Shown here piece after piece: positions 1 to 7,200 of a stretch of 10,520 nucleotides of DNA (position 1 is its first letter; every line of letters starts with the position of its first letter). Both the position numbers and the translations under genes were made by a program. The DNA comes from Candidatus Sumerlaeota bacterium (GTDB lineage Bacteria; UBP6; UBA1177). Location of the stretch: the NCBI GenBank assembly GCA_007136595.1, contig SLGQ01000061.1:1-10520 (forward strand). Reading direction: 5' to 3'. A model generated the notes under the pieces. That model worked only from the letters and a program-made list of their open reading frames with translations, made no database searches and was not told the DNA's origin.

Positions 1-1281
1 AAGTTCAGTAAAGCCGATTATCCCATTTAGCGGAGTTCTTATTTCGTGGCTCATATTGGCAAGAAATTCAGATTTTGCCTTACTTGCCGCTTCAGCCAGA
101 TCTTTCTTTATTTTCAGATCTTCTTCCCTTTCCTGCTGGATCTGTCTCTCATTTTCTCTCAGCTCGTTCATATCGTTTCTGATAAGCTCAATTGATTCTA
201 CAAGATAAGAAAGGGGATTGTCGGGAGAAACCATTGAAGATGGAGTTTTATCAATATCTTCCCATTGAAGAGTGGCAAAAGCATTGCTCAACTCTTCAAG
301 GTCAGTTGCAGTTACAACTATATCCTTTTCAAAATCAACAGTCTGCAAAAAACCTTCTGAACTGTTTATTTTCTCAAAAACCTCTTCAACGCTGTCGGAA
401 ATTATATAGCGGGCATTTAAGAACGGGGAGAAAGCTTTTATAAGAGCTCTATTGAAACTGTCTGGATTAATAATTATTCGTGTTGCATTGTTGTTTTTCG
501 TATCGGCAACCCCTTTTTTGACACCTTTTGCAAACAGTTGTCTTAAACGGAAGGGTTTAATAGCTGCAAGGTGTGTAAAATCGGTCAAAAGATACGGGAT
601 GTTTATGAGGTTGTTTTCCTGCATCACTTTTCTTGCCAATTTATCACAATTGGGCACATCTTCAGGATCGCTGAGTGTTCCATGCAAAGATACATAAAGA
701 AGATATCCGGGAATGCAACCGATTTTATATTGAAAACCTGTCTTTGGATTGGAATAGACCCATTCCGGCTTAAAAACAAGGTCTTTAAATCCTAAAGATC
801 TGTTAAAATCCAAACCTGATAATATTTTTTGTGCCGCAACAATAGCATCTGAATAATTCACGACAGAAACCGCTTTGAACTTGCTCGGTTTAAAAAACCT
901 TGAACTGTGATTGACAAAAGGTTTGATCCATGAAGGCTCTTTAATAAATATTACTCCAGCCATCGTATCCCTTTGTTCATGAAAAAGGTACATCTGTAAC
1001 TTTATGTTTTTAAAAGAAAGTCGCCCTTTAAGATTTGAAAGATCCCTGATCTGCAAATATGGTTTTATGACACCTGCTGCATCACAAAAAGCTTCTGCTA
1101 ATTTATAGAGCTTTTCCAGATTTACATTTTTATAACTACCTCTGCTTTCAAAATATACGATATGGTCTCCGATTTTTTTCAGCGTTGTGTAGTAATCCTC
1201 ATTTATCTGAACATCGGTAAACTCAGGAAGAGTCACAATATTAAGCCCGCTTACCGGGCATTTTGTTTCCAAGTTATCCAC
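1..1281 (-). CDS. Sensor histidine kinase with tandem STAS-like sensor domains (3' end beyond window)
   Basis: Reading the minus strand from a GTG at 1281 gives 427 residues with no stop; the gene continues past base 1. The last visible residues, SEFLANMSHEIRTPLNG, are a textbook HisKA H-box with phosphoacceptor His at residue 412. The ATPase domain, and any receiver domain, lie outside the window. Residues 365-400 are rich in Glu, Lys and Gln and look like a signalling coiled coil. Residues 36-155 and 186-306 are diverged copies of one domain; compare PYLQIRDLSNLKG with PYLLTDFTHLAAI, and YSDAIVAAQKIL with VEEVFEKI. Each has a leading beta strand, a central Asp (80 and 234) and a final helix, like STAS/SpoIIAA-type sensor modules seen in deltaproteobacterial kinases. 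No membrane segment is visible, so it is probably cytoplasmic. The GTG start was chosen because the in-frame stop is at 1318-1320, a GGGATGG lies 10 bases upstream, and a promoter sits just before it. A TTG at 1272 is the alternative. The ligand is unknown. Confidence 0.9.
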   Translation of the reverse strand, partial: MDNLETKCPVSGLNIVTLPEFTDVQINEDYYTTLKKIGDHIVYFESRGSYKNVNLEKLYKLAEAFCDAAGVIKPYLQIRDLSNLKGRLSFKNIKLQMYLFHEQRDTMAGVIFIKEPSWIKPFVNHSSRFFKPSKFKAVSVVNYSDAIVAAQKILSGLDFNRSLGFKDLVFKPEWVYSNPKTGFQYKIGCIPGYLLYVSLHGTLSDPEDVPNCDKLARKVMQENNLINIPYLLTDFTHLAAIKPFRLRQLFAKGVKKGVADTKNNNATRIIINPDSFNRALIKAFSPFLNARYIISDSVEEVFEKINSSEGFLQTVDFEKDIVVTATDLEELSNAFATLQWEDIDKTPSSMVSPDNPLSYLVESIELIRNDMNELRENERQIQQEREEDLKIKKDLAEAASKAKSEFLANMSHEIRTPLNGIIGFTEL

Positions 1282-1314
1282 TTTATTTAAACCATCCCAA
1301 ATCTCTACTGCAGA

Positions 1315-1343
1315 ATGTTATTGGATTTGATAATTACTGTCAA
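1315..1343 (-). promoter_or_regulatory. Sigma70-type promoter for the histidine kinase
   Basis: On the minus strand a perfect -35 box TTGACA (1338-1343) is followed by a 17-base spacer and a -10 box TAACAT (1315-1320). Transcription would start near 1308, leaving a leader of about 27 bases before the GTG at 1281. It lies in the 93-base gap after the outer-membrane protein gene, so the kinase can be expressed apart from the upstream operon. No convincing terminator hairpin is visible in the same gap, so read-through is possible. Confidence 0.65.
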
Positions 1344-1374
1344 GAATTCAAGTTTTTAGGGATAGAGGTTTTTC

Positions 1375-2406
1375 TTAAAACTTATATTGAGCGGCAAACA
1401 CGATTCTATCAAGTGCTATGTAGTACCCGGCATATTTCCTGTGCTCAAAATATCTGTTCCCGATGGTTTCATCGCTCCACTTTTTGTCTTTAATGAAGTG
1501 AACTATGGTTGTCAGAGAAAAGTTGTCCGAAAACTCCATGTTAAGCAGAGGTCCGAACCGTACCATAATGAAGTCGCTTCCCCATCCTGAATCCATTTTT
1601 GAACGGTTTTTGTGGGTAATGTGCTGTTCTGTTTCTATATGAATTCCCGCAAGATTAAATACTTTGGAAAAAGGCATTAAATAGCCTCCGAAATAGGTCC
1701 CAAGAAACTGCCAGCCATTAAAATTTTCTCCCCAGTCATTCAGATACTGCCAAGCGGTATTGTCATCTGCGTTTGAATAGATTCTATTTCTGAACTTGGC
1801 AGTTGCACTTATTACAAAATGGGAATAATCGCTTTTTATCAAAGCACCGAGGTCAAACTGAAATGTTGCTGAAAAAGACCGGGTATAGACTATTCCTGAA
1901 AATGATTCATATAACGGCTTTTCATATTCTTTTCCGGGCAGATTCCGCCCCAAACCATTAAATGAAAGAAATCTCCAACCAGTTCCAATTCTCTGTTCCG
2001 CTGTAAAATAGAGAAAAGCAATAAATGTCCAGTCCATGACAAATGCTGTCTCAAAGTGAACCGGAGAAAGCTCGTTCAACATTGTCATGTTAAGATTGTT
2101 ATTTGAAAACAAAGGACCATCTTTCTGTAAAAATGGTGCTCTGTAATTAAAAGAAAGCTGTCCTTTAAGTTCTGCACTTCCCCAACCTTTGCCTACACTT
2201 TGCCCCGGATCATTTTCCAAATGCGGAAGGGACTGAACATGTCCCCCCTGTATCGGTATTAATCCACCATCTTTCCCATATCCGAAATGGTGTGGGGGGT
2301 AATATGCAGCAAAGAGTCTGAATTTAGTTTCATAGTGGTTTTCTTTTTCATCTGAATAACAGCTAAGCACTTGAATTAATATTAGAATTAAAACTACAGC
2401 CTTCAT
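1375..2406 (-). CDS. Unrecognised outer-membrane beta-barrel-like protein with signal peptide
   Basis: This encodes 343 residues of a family I do not recognise. The N-terminus is a short signal peptide (one Lys, then a VVLILILIQV core) ending in VLSC, so Cys16 could be a lipidation site. The rest is rich in Tyr, Phe, Trp, Gly and Asn in alternating patterns typical of membrane beta strands. The protein ends in AAQYKF, with the terminal Phe and the aromatic spacing recognised by the BAM complex. I infer an outer-membrane barrel. A lipobox on a barrel is unusual, so either the cleavage is by ordinary signal peptidase or the protein is a surface lipoprotein of another fold. The ATG is preceded by AAGGT four bases upstream, which overlaps the stop of the lytic transglycosylase gene (7-base gap), so the two are probably co-transcribed and translationally coupled. 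Transport of envelope turnover products is possible but unsupported. Confidence 0.75.
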   Translation of the reverse strand: MKAVVLILILIQVLSCYSDEKENHYETKFRLFAAYYPPHHFGYGKDGGLIPIQGGHVQSLPHLENDPGQSVGKGWGSAELKGQLSFNYRAPFLQKDGPLFSNNNLNMTMLNELSPVHFETAFVMDWTFIAFLYFTAEQRIGTGWRFLSFNGLGRNLPGKEYEKPLYESFSGIVYTRSFSATFQFDLGALIKSDYSHFVISATAKFRNRIYSNADDNTAWQYLNDWGENFNGWQFLGTYFGGYLMPFSKVFNLAGIHIETEQHITHKNRSKMDSGWGSDFIMVRFGPLLNMEFSDNFSLTTIVHFIKDKKWSDETIGNRYFEHRKYAGYYIALDRIVFAAQYKF

Positions 2407-2413
2407 TGAGACC

Positions 2414-4534
2414 TTATCTTACAGGCAGATCAAAATGCCAGTCGTCATATACCTTACCTTTAAAAATATAGTTGTAAATAGCATAGTTGCCCATCACCCG
2501 TTTAACATAGTTCCTTGTTTGAAAAATCGGAATATCTTCAATGTATTCATCTATTTCCATTTCAGGGTTGTTGTTAACCCATCTTCCCACCCTTCCCGGT
2601 CCGGCATTGTATGCAGCGGCGGCAAGAGGAACATTTCCGTCAAATCTTCTTAAAAGATCGGAAAGATATCTGATGCCGAACCTCGCATTGGTGAGAGGTC
2701 TTTTTAGAAGAGAAGGGGTTATTTTTCCGTAATTTTCTCCATTAGCCAGAATTTGTGCTGTTGATGGAAGTATCTGCAAAAGACCTATGGCGTAACTTGT
2801 TGATATTGCTGCTACATTAAAAAGACTTTCCTGCCTTGCTATTGAAAAAACAAACATAGGGGGAACATTATAAAAATCTGCGTGAGCAAGGATTTCTTCT
2901 TCAAAAGCTATTGTATAGATATATTTGAAGTATTCTCTTGATGCCGCTGAAAAATTGCTTATCGATGTTATCATTCTTGTCGCCATAGAGTGAAAATCAA
3001 CAGTTCTTGCGGCATAACTGGTTACAAGTCTGTCCATTTCTCCGCCACTGTTGGTGATGGTTCTTCTGGCAAGTCTGAGTATCCGCCTTGTTCCTGCTCT
3101 GTCTCCGACTGCCATGGCGGCAATGATCCATCCAGTTTCCGAAATGAGATCCTGATCCTGAAAAAGGATCTCCCCATAGGTTTCTTCCTCTTCAACTTCA
3201 GGACAGTTATATTGATGGTGCTTTACTCTGCCTGCTGCAAGAGATCCGTAAAATGAAGCCGGGAAAGTTTGTGCAAAATGGCAGAAAACAGCATAAGCCT
3301 CTTCTTTATATCCTCTGTTTTCAAGCACTCTCGCTTTCCAATATTCGGCTCTTCTTCCTGAGTAACTCATTTCTTCTGAATCAGCAATAATTCCGTCCAG
3401 TATGTTGGCAGCTCCGGCAAGATTGCCGATCCTGTAGTATGACCAGAAAAGAAGAAATCTCGCAACATCTATCCTTCCGTGATCGGGGTATTTGTGAATA
3501 TAAGATGAATAAAGCCCGATGGCTGTTCCAAACTGAAGATCCAGCCTTGACATATCAGCCGCATCATAAAGAAATTGAGCGGCAGCATCATCATTTCTGT
3601 CAAGAAAATAGTTGTACCCTTCAAAGTTGAGGTCTATTGATTTTTGATTGTTACCCAGAGCTGCCTCGGTATAAGAATATTCCGAGTAAAATTTATAAAG
3701 ATCGGCACTGTCCAGTTGATCTTTGTTGAGACTTTTTTCCAGTCTTCTGTATATTGCCTGTGCCCTGGCATGCTGCCTCAGTTTCGTGTATGACATTGCC
3801 CTGTAAAGATGAGCTCTCCATGCGTAAGGATCATTATATCCTTCCCTTCCATACCAACCTTCGGCAATATTAATTGCACGGGTGTATCTCACTTTTTTAT
3901 AGTTGTATTCAAGTGTCCACATTCTGAACTCATTAAGTTCATTCCCTGAAAGTTTATTTGAGTAGCTGTCAAAAAGTTTCGAGATCGAATCATAAAAAGA
4001 TTCACTGAAATTTATCTGGAGTCCTCTCACATAATACAATGCTTTGCTGACATCTTTTTTTAAAAGTTCCCTGATATAGTAAGAAGTGAGCTCCGAATTT
4101 GCAAGTTGGCGGTAATCTTCCATAAACCTTGATACATCTCCACTCAAATAAAGTTTTCTGAGATAAGTGCCGTAAAGCAAGTCAGAGTATTCTTTATCAA
4201 GAAGTCCCATGTAGGTTTTAAGCTTTTCTATTGAAATTTCTTCCCATTTTTTTTCAATGAAAAGATATATTCCTATATTTCTATGGTCTTGATGAAGTGA
4301 CTCGATTATTTGCTCTATTTCTTCAGCCGGATCGTCACTGTTAATTTTTTCAAGAAACACTATCTTGCATGAAAAATGATCGCCCTCTTCACAGAAAGAC
4401 ACTTTTTCTTCGTGGGAAAACCCTGAATAATAAAGGTTTTTTTCTCTTATATGATTTTCAATGTTGCTCCCTTCAAAATTGAACTGAAAAGAAGTTGTCA
4501 GCAGAAGAGCGGTCAAAAATCCGGAAAAAAGCAT
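2414..4534 (-). CDS. Slt70-like soluble lytic murein transglycosylase
   Basis: This 706-residue protein should cleave the MurNAc-GlcNAc bond of peptidoglycan in the periplasm, leaving 1,6-anhydro-muropeptides. The SLT domain (about residues 545-690) has all the family signatures: IARQESLF with catalytic Glu569, GLLQILPSTA, and AAAAYNAGPGRVGRW. Before it lies a long alpha-helical, TPR-like superhelix (about 150-500; for example AMSYTKLRQHARAQAIYRRL), as in the U-shaped doughnut of Slt70. Residues 1-18 are a hydrophobic export segment with no positive n-region, which is slightly odd. I chose the ATG at 4534 because AAGGA stands 9 bases upstream and the phosphatase stop lies 2 bases before it. 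An in-frame ATG at 4603 would add 23 basic residues (MAVKCNSCKTDKF...) and a better n-region, but it lacks a ribosome binding site and would overlap the phosphatase by 67 bases. The family assignment is firm; the exact start is less so. Confidence 0.93.
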   Translation of the reverse strand: MLFSGFLTALLLTTSFQFNFEGSNIENHIREKNLYYSGFSHEEKVSFCEEGDHFSCKIVFLEKINSDDPAEEIEQIIESLHQDHRNIGIYLFIEKKWEEISIEKLKTYMGLLDKEYSDLLYGTYLRKLYLSGDVSRFMEDYRQLANSELTSYYIRELLKKDVSKALYYVRGLQINFSESFYDSISKLFDSYSNKLSGNELNEFRMWTLEYNYKKVRYTRAINIAEGWYGREGYNDPYAWRAHLYRAMSYTKLRQHARAQAIYRRLEKSLNKDQLDSADLYKFYSEYSYTEAALGNNQKSIDLNFEGYNYFLDRNDDAAAQFLYDAADMSRLDLQFGTAIGLYSSYIHKYPDHGRIDVARFLLFWSYYRIGNLAGAANILDGIIADSEEMSYSGRRAEYWKARVLENRGYKEEAYAVFCHFAQTFPASFYGSLAAGRVKHHQYNCPEVEEEETYGEILFQDQDLISETGWIIAAMAVGDRAGTRRILRLARRTITNSGGEMDRLVTSYAARTVDFHSMATRMITSISNFSAASREYFKYIYTIAFEEEILAHADFYNVPPMFVFSIARQESLFNVAAISTSYAIGLLQILPSTAQILANGENYGKITPSLLKRPLTNARFGIRYLSDLLRRFDGNVPLAAAAYNAGPGRVGRWVNNNPEMEIDEYIEDIPIFQTRNYVKRVMGNYAIYNYIFKGKVYDDWHFDLPVR

Positions 4535-4536
4535 AA

Positions 4537-5790
4537 TTACTTGTCCTTTATAAGGGCGATGGATGAATTTGTCTGTTTTGCAAGAATTGCACTTAACTGC
4601 CATAGCAGTTTTGCGCCGAGAACCGGGTTTTCCGAAATCATATTTTGAAGTTCGGAGCGCTTAATGACAAGAAAAGTTGAGGGCTTATCAACAAAAAGAT
4701 TGAAATTGGGTTTTTCATCTGTAAGAAAAGCAACTTCACCAATATGGTCACCGTTATAAAAAGTGTTAATGTGTTTGGAACCTTTTAATGAAGAAACCTT
4801 TCCCTCAAGGATTATATAAAGTTCCGGATCTGAAACAGCGGCTCTGTTTATAACATCATATCTGTTATATGTCCTTATTTCCGCTTTATCCATGACACTC
4901 AGCATATCTTTATATTCCAGTCCTTCAAAAAGTGGAATGTTTCTTACAGCATCAAATCTTTTTATAATTTCTTTAGTTTCTGTAACCTCTTCCGTAGAAG
5001 AACCAAAAACACTTATTATTATTGCTGTAATATTGTCTCCGGCGCCGTTTTTATATGTTTTTTCTATAAAACTGTTCAAAGTTGAACTTAAATATTTATC
5101 TTCATTTTCAGGTTCGTGATCTCTTAGAGTAAGAAAAGCTTGAAGTGTTTCATCACCGTTTTCACCTAAATAGTTGTATAAACCGTCGGAACATAGAAGA
5201 TATCGGTCATTGGGAGCTATCACGAAAGAAAGTTTCTCCGGTTCAATAAATTCCTGAATACCTACGGCTCTTGTAAGCATTCCTGAAATCCTTTCATCAA
5301 AGTCAATCTGCTGATCCCCATATTGTTTTCTATAGTCATTTGCCACAGTATGGTCTGTTGACAGCAGGGTTATCTCATTTTCCCTTACCATATAAAGCCG
5401 GGAATCTCCTGCATGAACCATAAATCCGGTATCTTCAACTGCAAGAAAGATCGTAAGGGTGGTGCCCATTCTCCCATTTAACTTCAATTCATCAGCTTTT
5501 TTGTAAACTTTTGTGTTCGCCTTGATAAGAGCGTCTGCTAGCATTTTAAGAACCTGAGCCCTGTTTTCGGAACTTTCGCTCATCAAATAAGCTTCAATAA
5601 CAGCTTTACTGTTTTTTACGAATTCTGAAACTGTTTTGACGGCAAGTGCTGAGGCAACTTCTCCATACCTCTCCCCCCCCATTCCGTCAGCAATAGCAAA
5701 AAGACCCATCTCAGGCATATCTATAAATGAATCTTCATTGTTCGCTCTTTTTTTTCCTTTGTCTGTTATGCCAAGAGAAAGAAACTGCAT
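4537..5790 (-). CDS. PP2C-type protein phosphatase fused to a cyclic-nucleotide-binding-like domain
   Basis: This is a 417-residue two-domain cytoplasmic protein with no signal or membrane segment. Residues 1-262 form a PPM/PP2C Ser/Thr phosphatase, as in PstP/PrpC/Stp. It has RANNED (15-20), ADGMGG (34-39), AGDSR (127-131), CSDGL (200-204) and AGDNIT (250-255), which supply the metal-binding Asp35, Asp129, Asp202 and Asp252. Residues 285-405 look like a cNMP-binding domain: IPLFEGL opening, YIILEGKV, GDHIGEVAFLTDE and a final helical segment. The phosphate cassette, normally GE-(L/I)-A followed by P-R-x-A, here reads GEVAFLTDEKPNFN, with Asn362 where the phosphate-binding Arg belongs. Canonical cAMP or cGMP binding is therefore doubtful. 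The likely role is to reverse Hanks-type Ser/Thr kinase phosphorylation, gated by the C-terminal domain; no kinase is visible here. GGTGG lies 4 bases before the ATG. It is first in an operon with the transglycosylase. The DGMGG codons include a run of eight G. Confidence 0.93.
   Translation of the reverse strand: MQFLSLGITDKGKKRANNEDSFIDMPEMGLFAIADGMGGERYGEVASALAVKTVSEFVKNSKAVIEAYLMSESSENRAQVLKMLADALIKANTKVYKKADELKLNGRMGTTLTIFLAVEDTGFMVHAGDSRLYMVRENEITLLSTDHTVANDYRKQYGDQQIDFDERISGMLTRAVGIQEFIEPEKLSFVIAPNDRYLLCSDGLYNYLGENGDETLQAFLTLRDHEPENEDKYLSSTLNSFIEKTYKNGAGDNITAIIISVFGSSTEEVTETKEIIKRFDAVRNIPLFEGLEYKDMLSVMDKAEIRTYNRYDVINRAAVSDPELYIILEGKVSSLKGSKHINTFYNGDHIGEVAFLTDEKPNFNLFVDKPSTFLVIKRSELQNMISENPVLGAKLLWQLSAILAKQTNSSIALIKDK
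4544..4548 (-). promoter_or_regulatory. Ribosome binding site deciding the transglycosylase start
   Basis: AAGGA on the minus strand lies 9 bases before the ATG at 4534, inside the last codons of the phosphatase gene. The other in-frame ATG (4603) has only GCGCAAAACTGCT before it, with no Shine-Dalgarno match. This favours the shorter protein and coupling to termination of the upstream gene. Confidence 0.6.
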
Positions 5791-5816
5791 ATATCCACCA
5801 AGAAAAACCTTTAAAA

Positions 5817-5845
5817 AATATACTCTATCGTTTCGGAATAGTCAA
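5817..5845 (-). promoter_or_regulatory. Sigma70-type promoter for the phosphatase-transglycosylase-OMP operon
   Basis: On the minus strand TTGACT (5840-5845) and TATATT (5817-5822) are separated by exactly 17 bases, close to consensus. The expected transcription start near 5810 gives a leader of about 20 bases before the ATG at 5790. The three genes that follow are separated by only 2 and 7 bases, so one transcript is expected. Confidence 0.7.
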
Positions 5846-5873
5846 TTTTTAGAAAGATCTGAAAGGTTAAAGA

Positions 5874-5902
5874 TTGCTTTATAGCAAAAAGTGTGATAAC
5901 AA
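5874..5902 (+). promoter_or_regulatory. Candidate promoter for the rhlE-like helicase
   Basis: On the plus strand TTGCTT (5874-5879), a 17-base spacer and TAACAA (5897-5902) form a moderate match to a sigma70 promoter. It diverges from the phosphatase promoter. A small inverted repeat, TTGCT-TTAT-AGCAA (5874-5887), overlaps the -35 region. The match is weak enough that another start in this AT-rich gap remains possible. Confidence 0.35.
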
Positions 5903-5906
5903 AAGG

Positions 5907-5934
5907 GGTATTTTAGTCTGCTCCGCAAAATACC
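5907..5934. repeat. Perfect inverted repeat GGTATTTT / AAAATACC upstream of rhlE
   Basis: GGTATTTT (5907-5914) and AAAATACC (5927-5934) are perfect reverse complements separated by 12 bases (AGTCTGCTCCGC). The repeat ends 31 bases before the helicase ATG. It is not followed by a T run, so it is not a standard terminator. It could be an operator for a dimeric regulator, or a leader hairpin if transcription starts at or before about 5907. Confidence 0.5.
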
Positions 5935-5955
5935 GAACATTATGGAAACTTAATT

Positions 5956-5959
5956 GGAG
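5956..5959 (+). promoter_or_regulatory. Ribosome binding site deciding the helicase start
   Basis: GGAG lies six bases before the ATG at 5966. A longer reading from TTG at 5954 would place this same GGAG inside the coding region and has no better site before it, so the ATG is preferred. Confidence 0.6.
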
Positions 5960-5965
5960 AATTTG

Positions 5966-7189
5966 ATGACACTTATTTCTTTCGAGAGCTTGGATTTGAT
6001 AAACCCTATAAAAAAAGCTCTTTCTCTTGAGGGCTACACGATACCCACACCGATACAGGCAGATGCTATACCATTGATGCTTGCTGGAAAAGATATTTTC
6101 GGAATTGCACAGACAGGAACCGGTAAAACAGCAGCTTTTGCAATACCTATTCTGCAGCGGTTGTATGGTCAGCATAGTTCCGGCAAAAACCGTGAAATCA
6201 AAGCTCTTATCTGTACTCCGACTCGTGAGCTTGCTGTTCAGATAGGAGAAAGTTTTTCTGTTTACGGCAAGTACACAGGAATAAAAAGCACTGTTGTTTT
6301 CGGGGGTGTAAGTCAACTTTCGCAAACCAGAGCACTGGACAAAGGCGTTGATGTTCTTGTCGCAACACCTGGAAGATTGCTCGATCTTATACAGCAGGGT
6401 TACATCCATCTTGGAAACTTGCAAATATTTGTATTGGATGAAGCAGACCGAATGCTTGACATGGGATTTATTCACGACATTAAGAGAATCATAAGGGAAC
6501 TGCCTGACAAAAGACAATCGGTTTGTTTTTCAGCAACCATGCCTCCGGAAATAATGAGACTTGCCGAAAAAATGCTTAAAGACCCTGTGACGGTCGAGGT
6601 AACTCCCCAGGCAACTACTGTTGAAATAATTGAGCAATCCGTTTATTTTGTTGACAAAGCCAACAAAAGGTCTTTGCTTTCACACATTCTTGAAAATGAA
6701 GCGGTTATTTCAGCGCTTGTTTTTACAAGAACAAAGCACGGAGCAGACCGTGTGGTAAAAGAACTTCGCAGAGCAAATATTGCGTCTCAGGCAATTCATG
6801 GGAATAAATCACAAAATGCAAGACAAAGAGCACTTAATGATTTTAAAAAAGGTGTGATCCGGATTCTTGTTGCAACAGACATTGCCGCTCGCGGAATTGA
6901 TATAGAGGAACTTAGTCATGTTATAAACTATGATCTTCCCAATATTCCTGAAACCTATGTTCATCGTATCGGAAGAACGGGAAGAGCTGGAGCCGGAGGA
7001 ATTGCAATATCATTCTGTGATATTGAAGAAAGACCATATTTAAAAGATATTGAGAAACTTATTGGAAGAAAAATTCCTGTTACAAAAGAGCATCCCTATC
7101 CTGCAGAAGAACAGGATCCGGCACCTGAACAGAAACATAAATCAAGACCGCATACAGGATCATATAGGAAAAACTACCGTAGAAATTGA
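5966..7189 (+). CDS. rhlE: DEAD-box ATP-dependent RNA helicase, RhlE type
   Basis: This 407-residue helicase unwinds short RNA duplexes using ATP and is usually linked to ribosome assembly and RNA turnover. Every DEAD-box motif is present: the Q motif GYTIPTPIQ with Gln31 and upstream Phe6, AQTGTGKT (48-55), PTRELA (85-90), TPGR (134-137), DEAD (158-161), SAT (189-191), ATDIAARGID (303-312) and HRIGRTGR (333-340). Stretches such as LDEADRMLDMGFIHDI, LVFTRTKHGA and IHGNKSQ match the RhlE subfamily more closely than DbpA, SrmB or CsdA. The C-terminal tail after residue 375 is short, charged and ends KNYRRN, which suits RNA binding. The ATG at 5966 has GGAG six bases upstream; a TTG at 5954 is the alternative. 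It stands alone, transcribed divergently from the phosphatase operon and converging on the M20 gene. The inverted repeat before it may control it. Confidence 0.95.
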   Translation: MTLISFESLDLINPIKKALSLEGYTIPTPIQADAIPLMLAGKDIFGIAQTGTGKTAAFAIPILQRLYGQHSSGKNREIKALICTPTRELAVQIGESFSVYGKYTGIKSTVVFGGVSQLSQTRALDKGVDVLVATPGRLLDLIQQGYIHLGNLQIFVLDEADRMLDMGFIHDIKRIIRELPDKRQSVCFSATMPPEIMRLAEKMLKDPVTVEVTPQATTVEIIEQSVYFVDKANKRSLLSHILENEAVISALVFTRTKHGADRVVKELRRANIASQAIHGNKSQNARQRALNDFKKGVIRILVATDIAARGIDIEELSHVINYDLPNIPETYVHRIGRTGRAGAGGIAISFCDIEERPYLKDIEKLIGRKIPVTKEHPYPAEEQDPAPEQKHKSRPHTGSYRKNYRRN

Positions 7190-7200
7190 CCTGTAATTAT

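Noticed and set aside
192..795. Several short plus-strand open frames
   Set aside because: The minus strand is continuously open here and encodes a recognisable histidine kinase with an H-box; the plus frames are shadows with no ribosome binding sites or family features.
1321..1374. Terminator between the outer-membrane protein gene and the kinase gene
   Set aside because: Only short imperfect palindromes around GAATTC are present, with no stable stem followed by a T run on the minus strand.
5879..6517. 212-codon minus-strand open frame opposite the start of the helicase
   Set aside because: It lies wholly antisense to rhlE codons with all DEAD-box motifs intact, has a Cys/Ser/Tyr-rich composition typical of shadow frames and shows no ribosome binding site.
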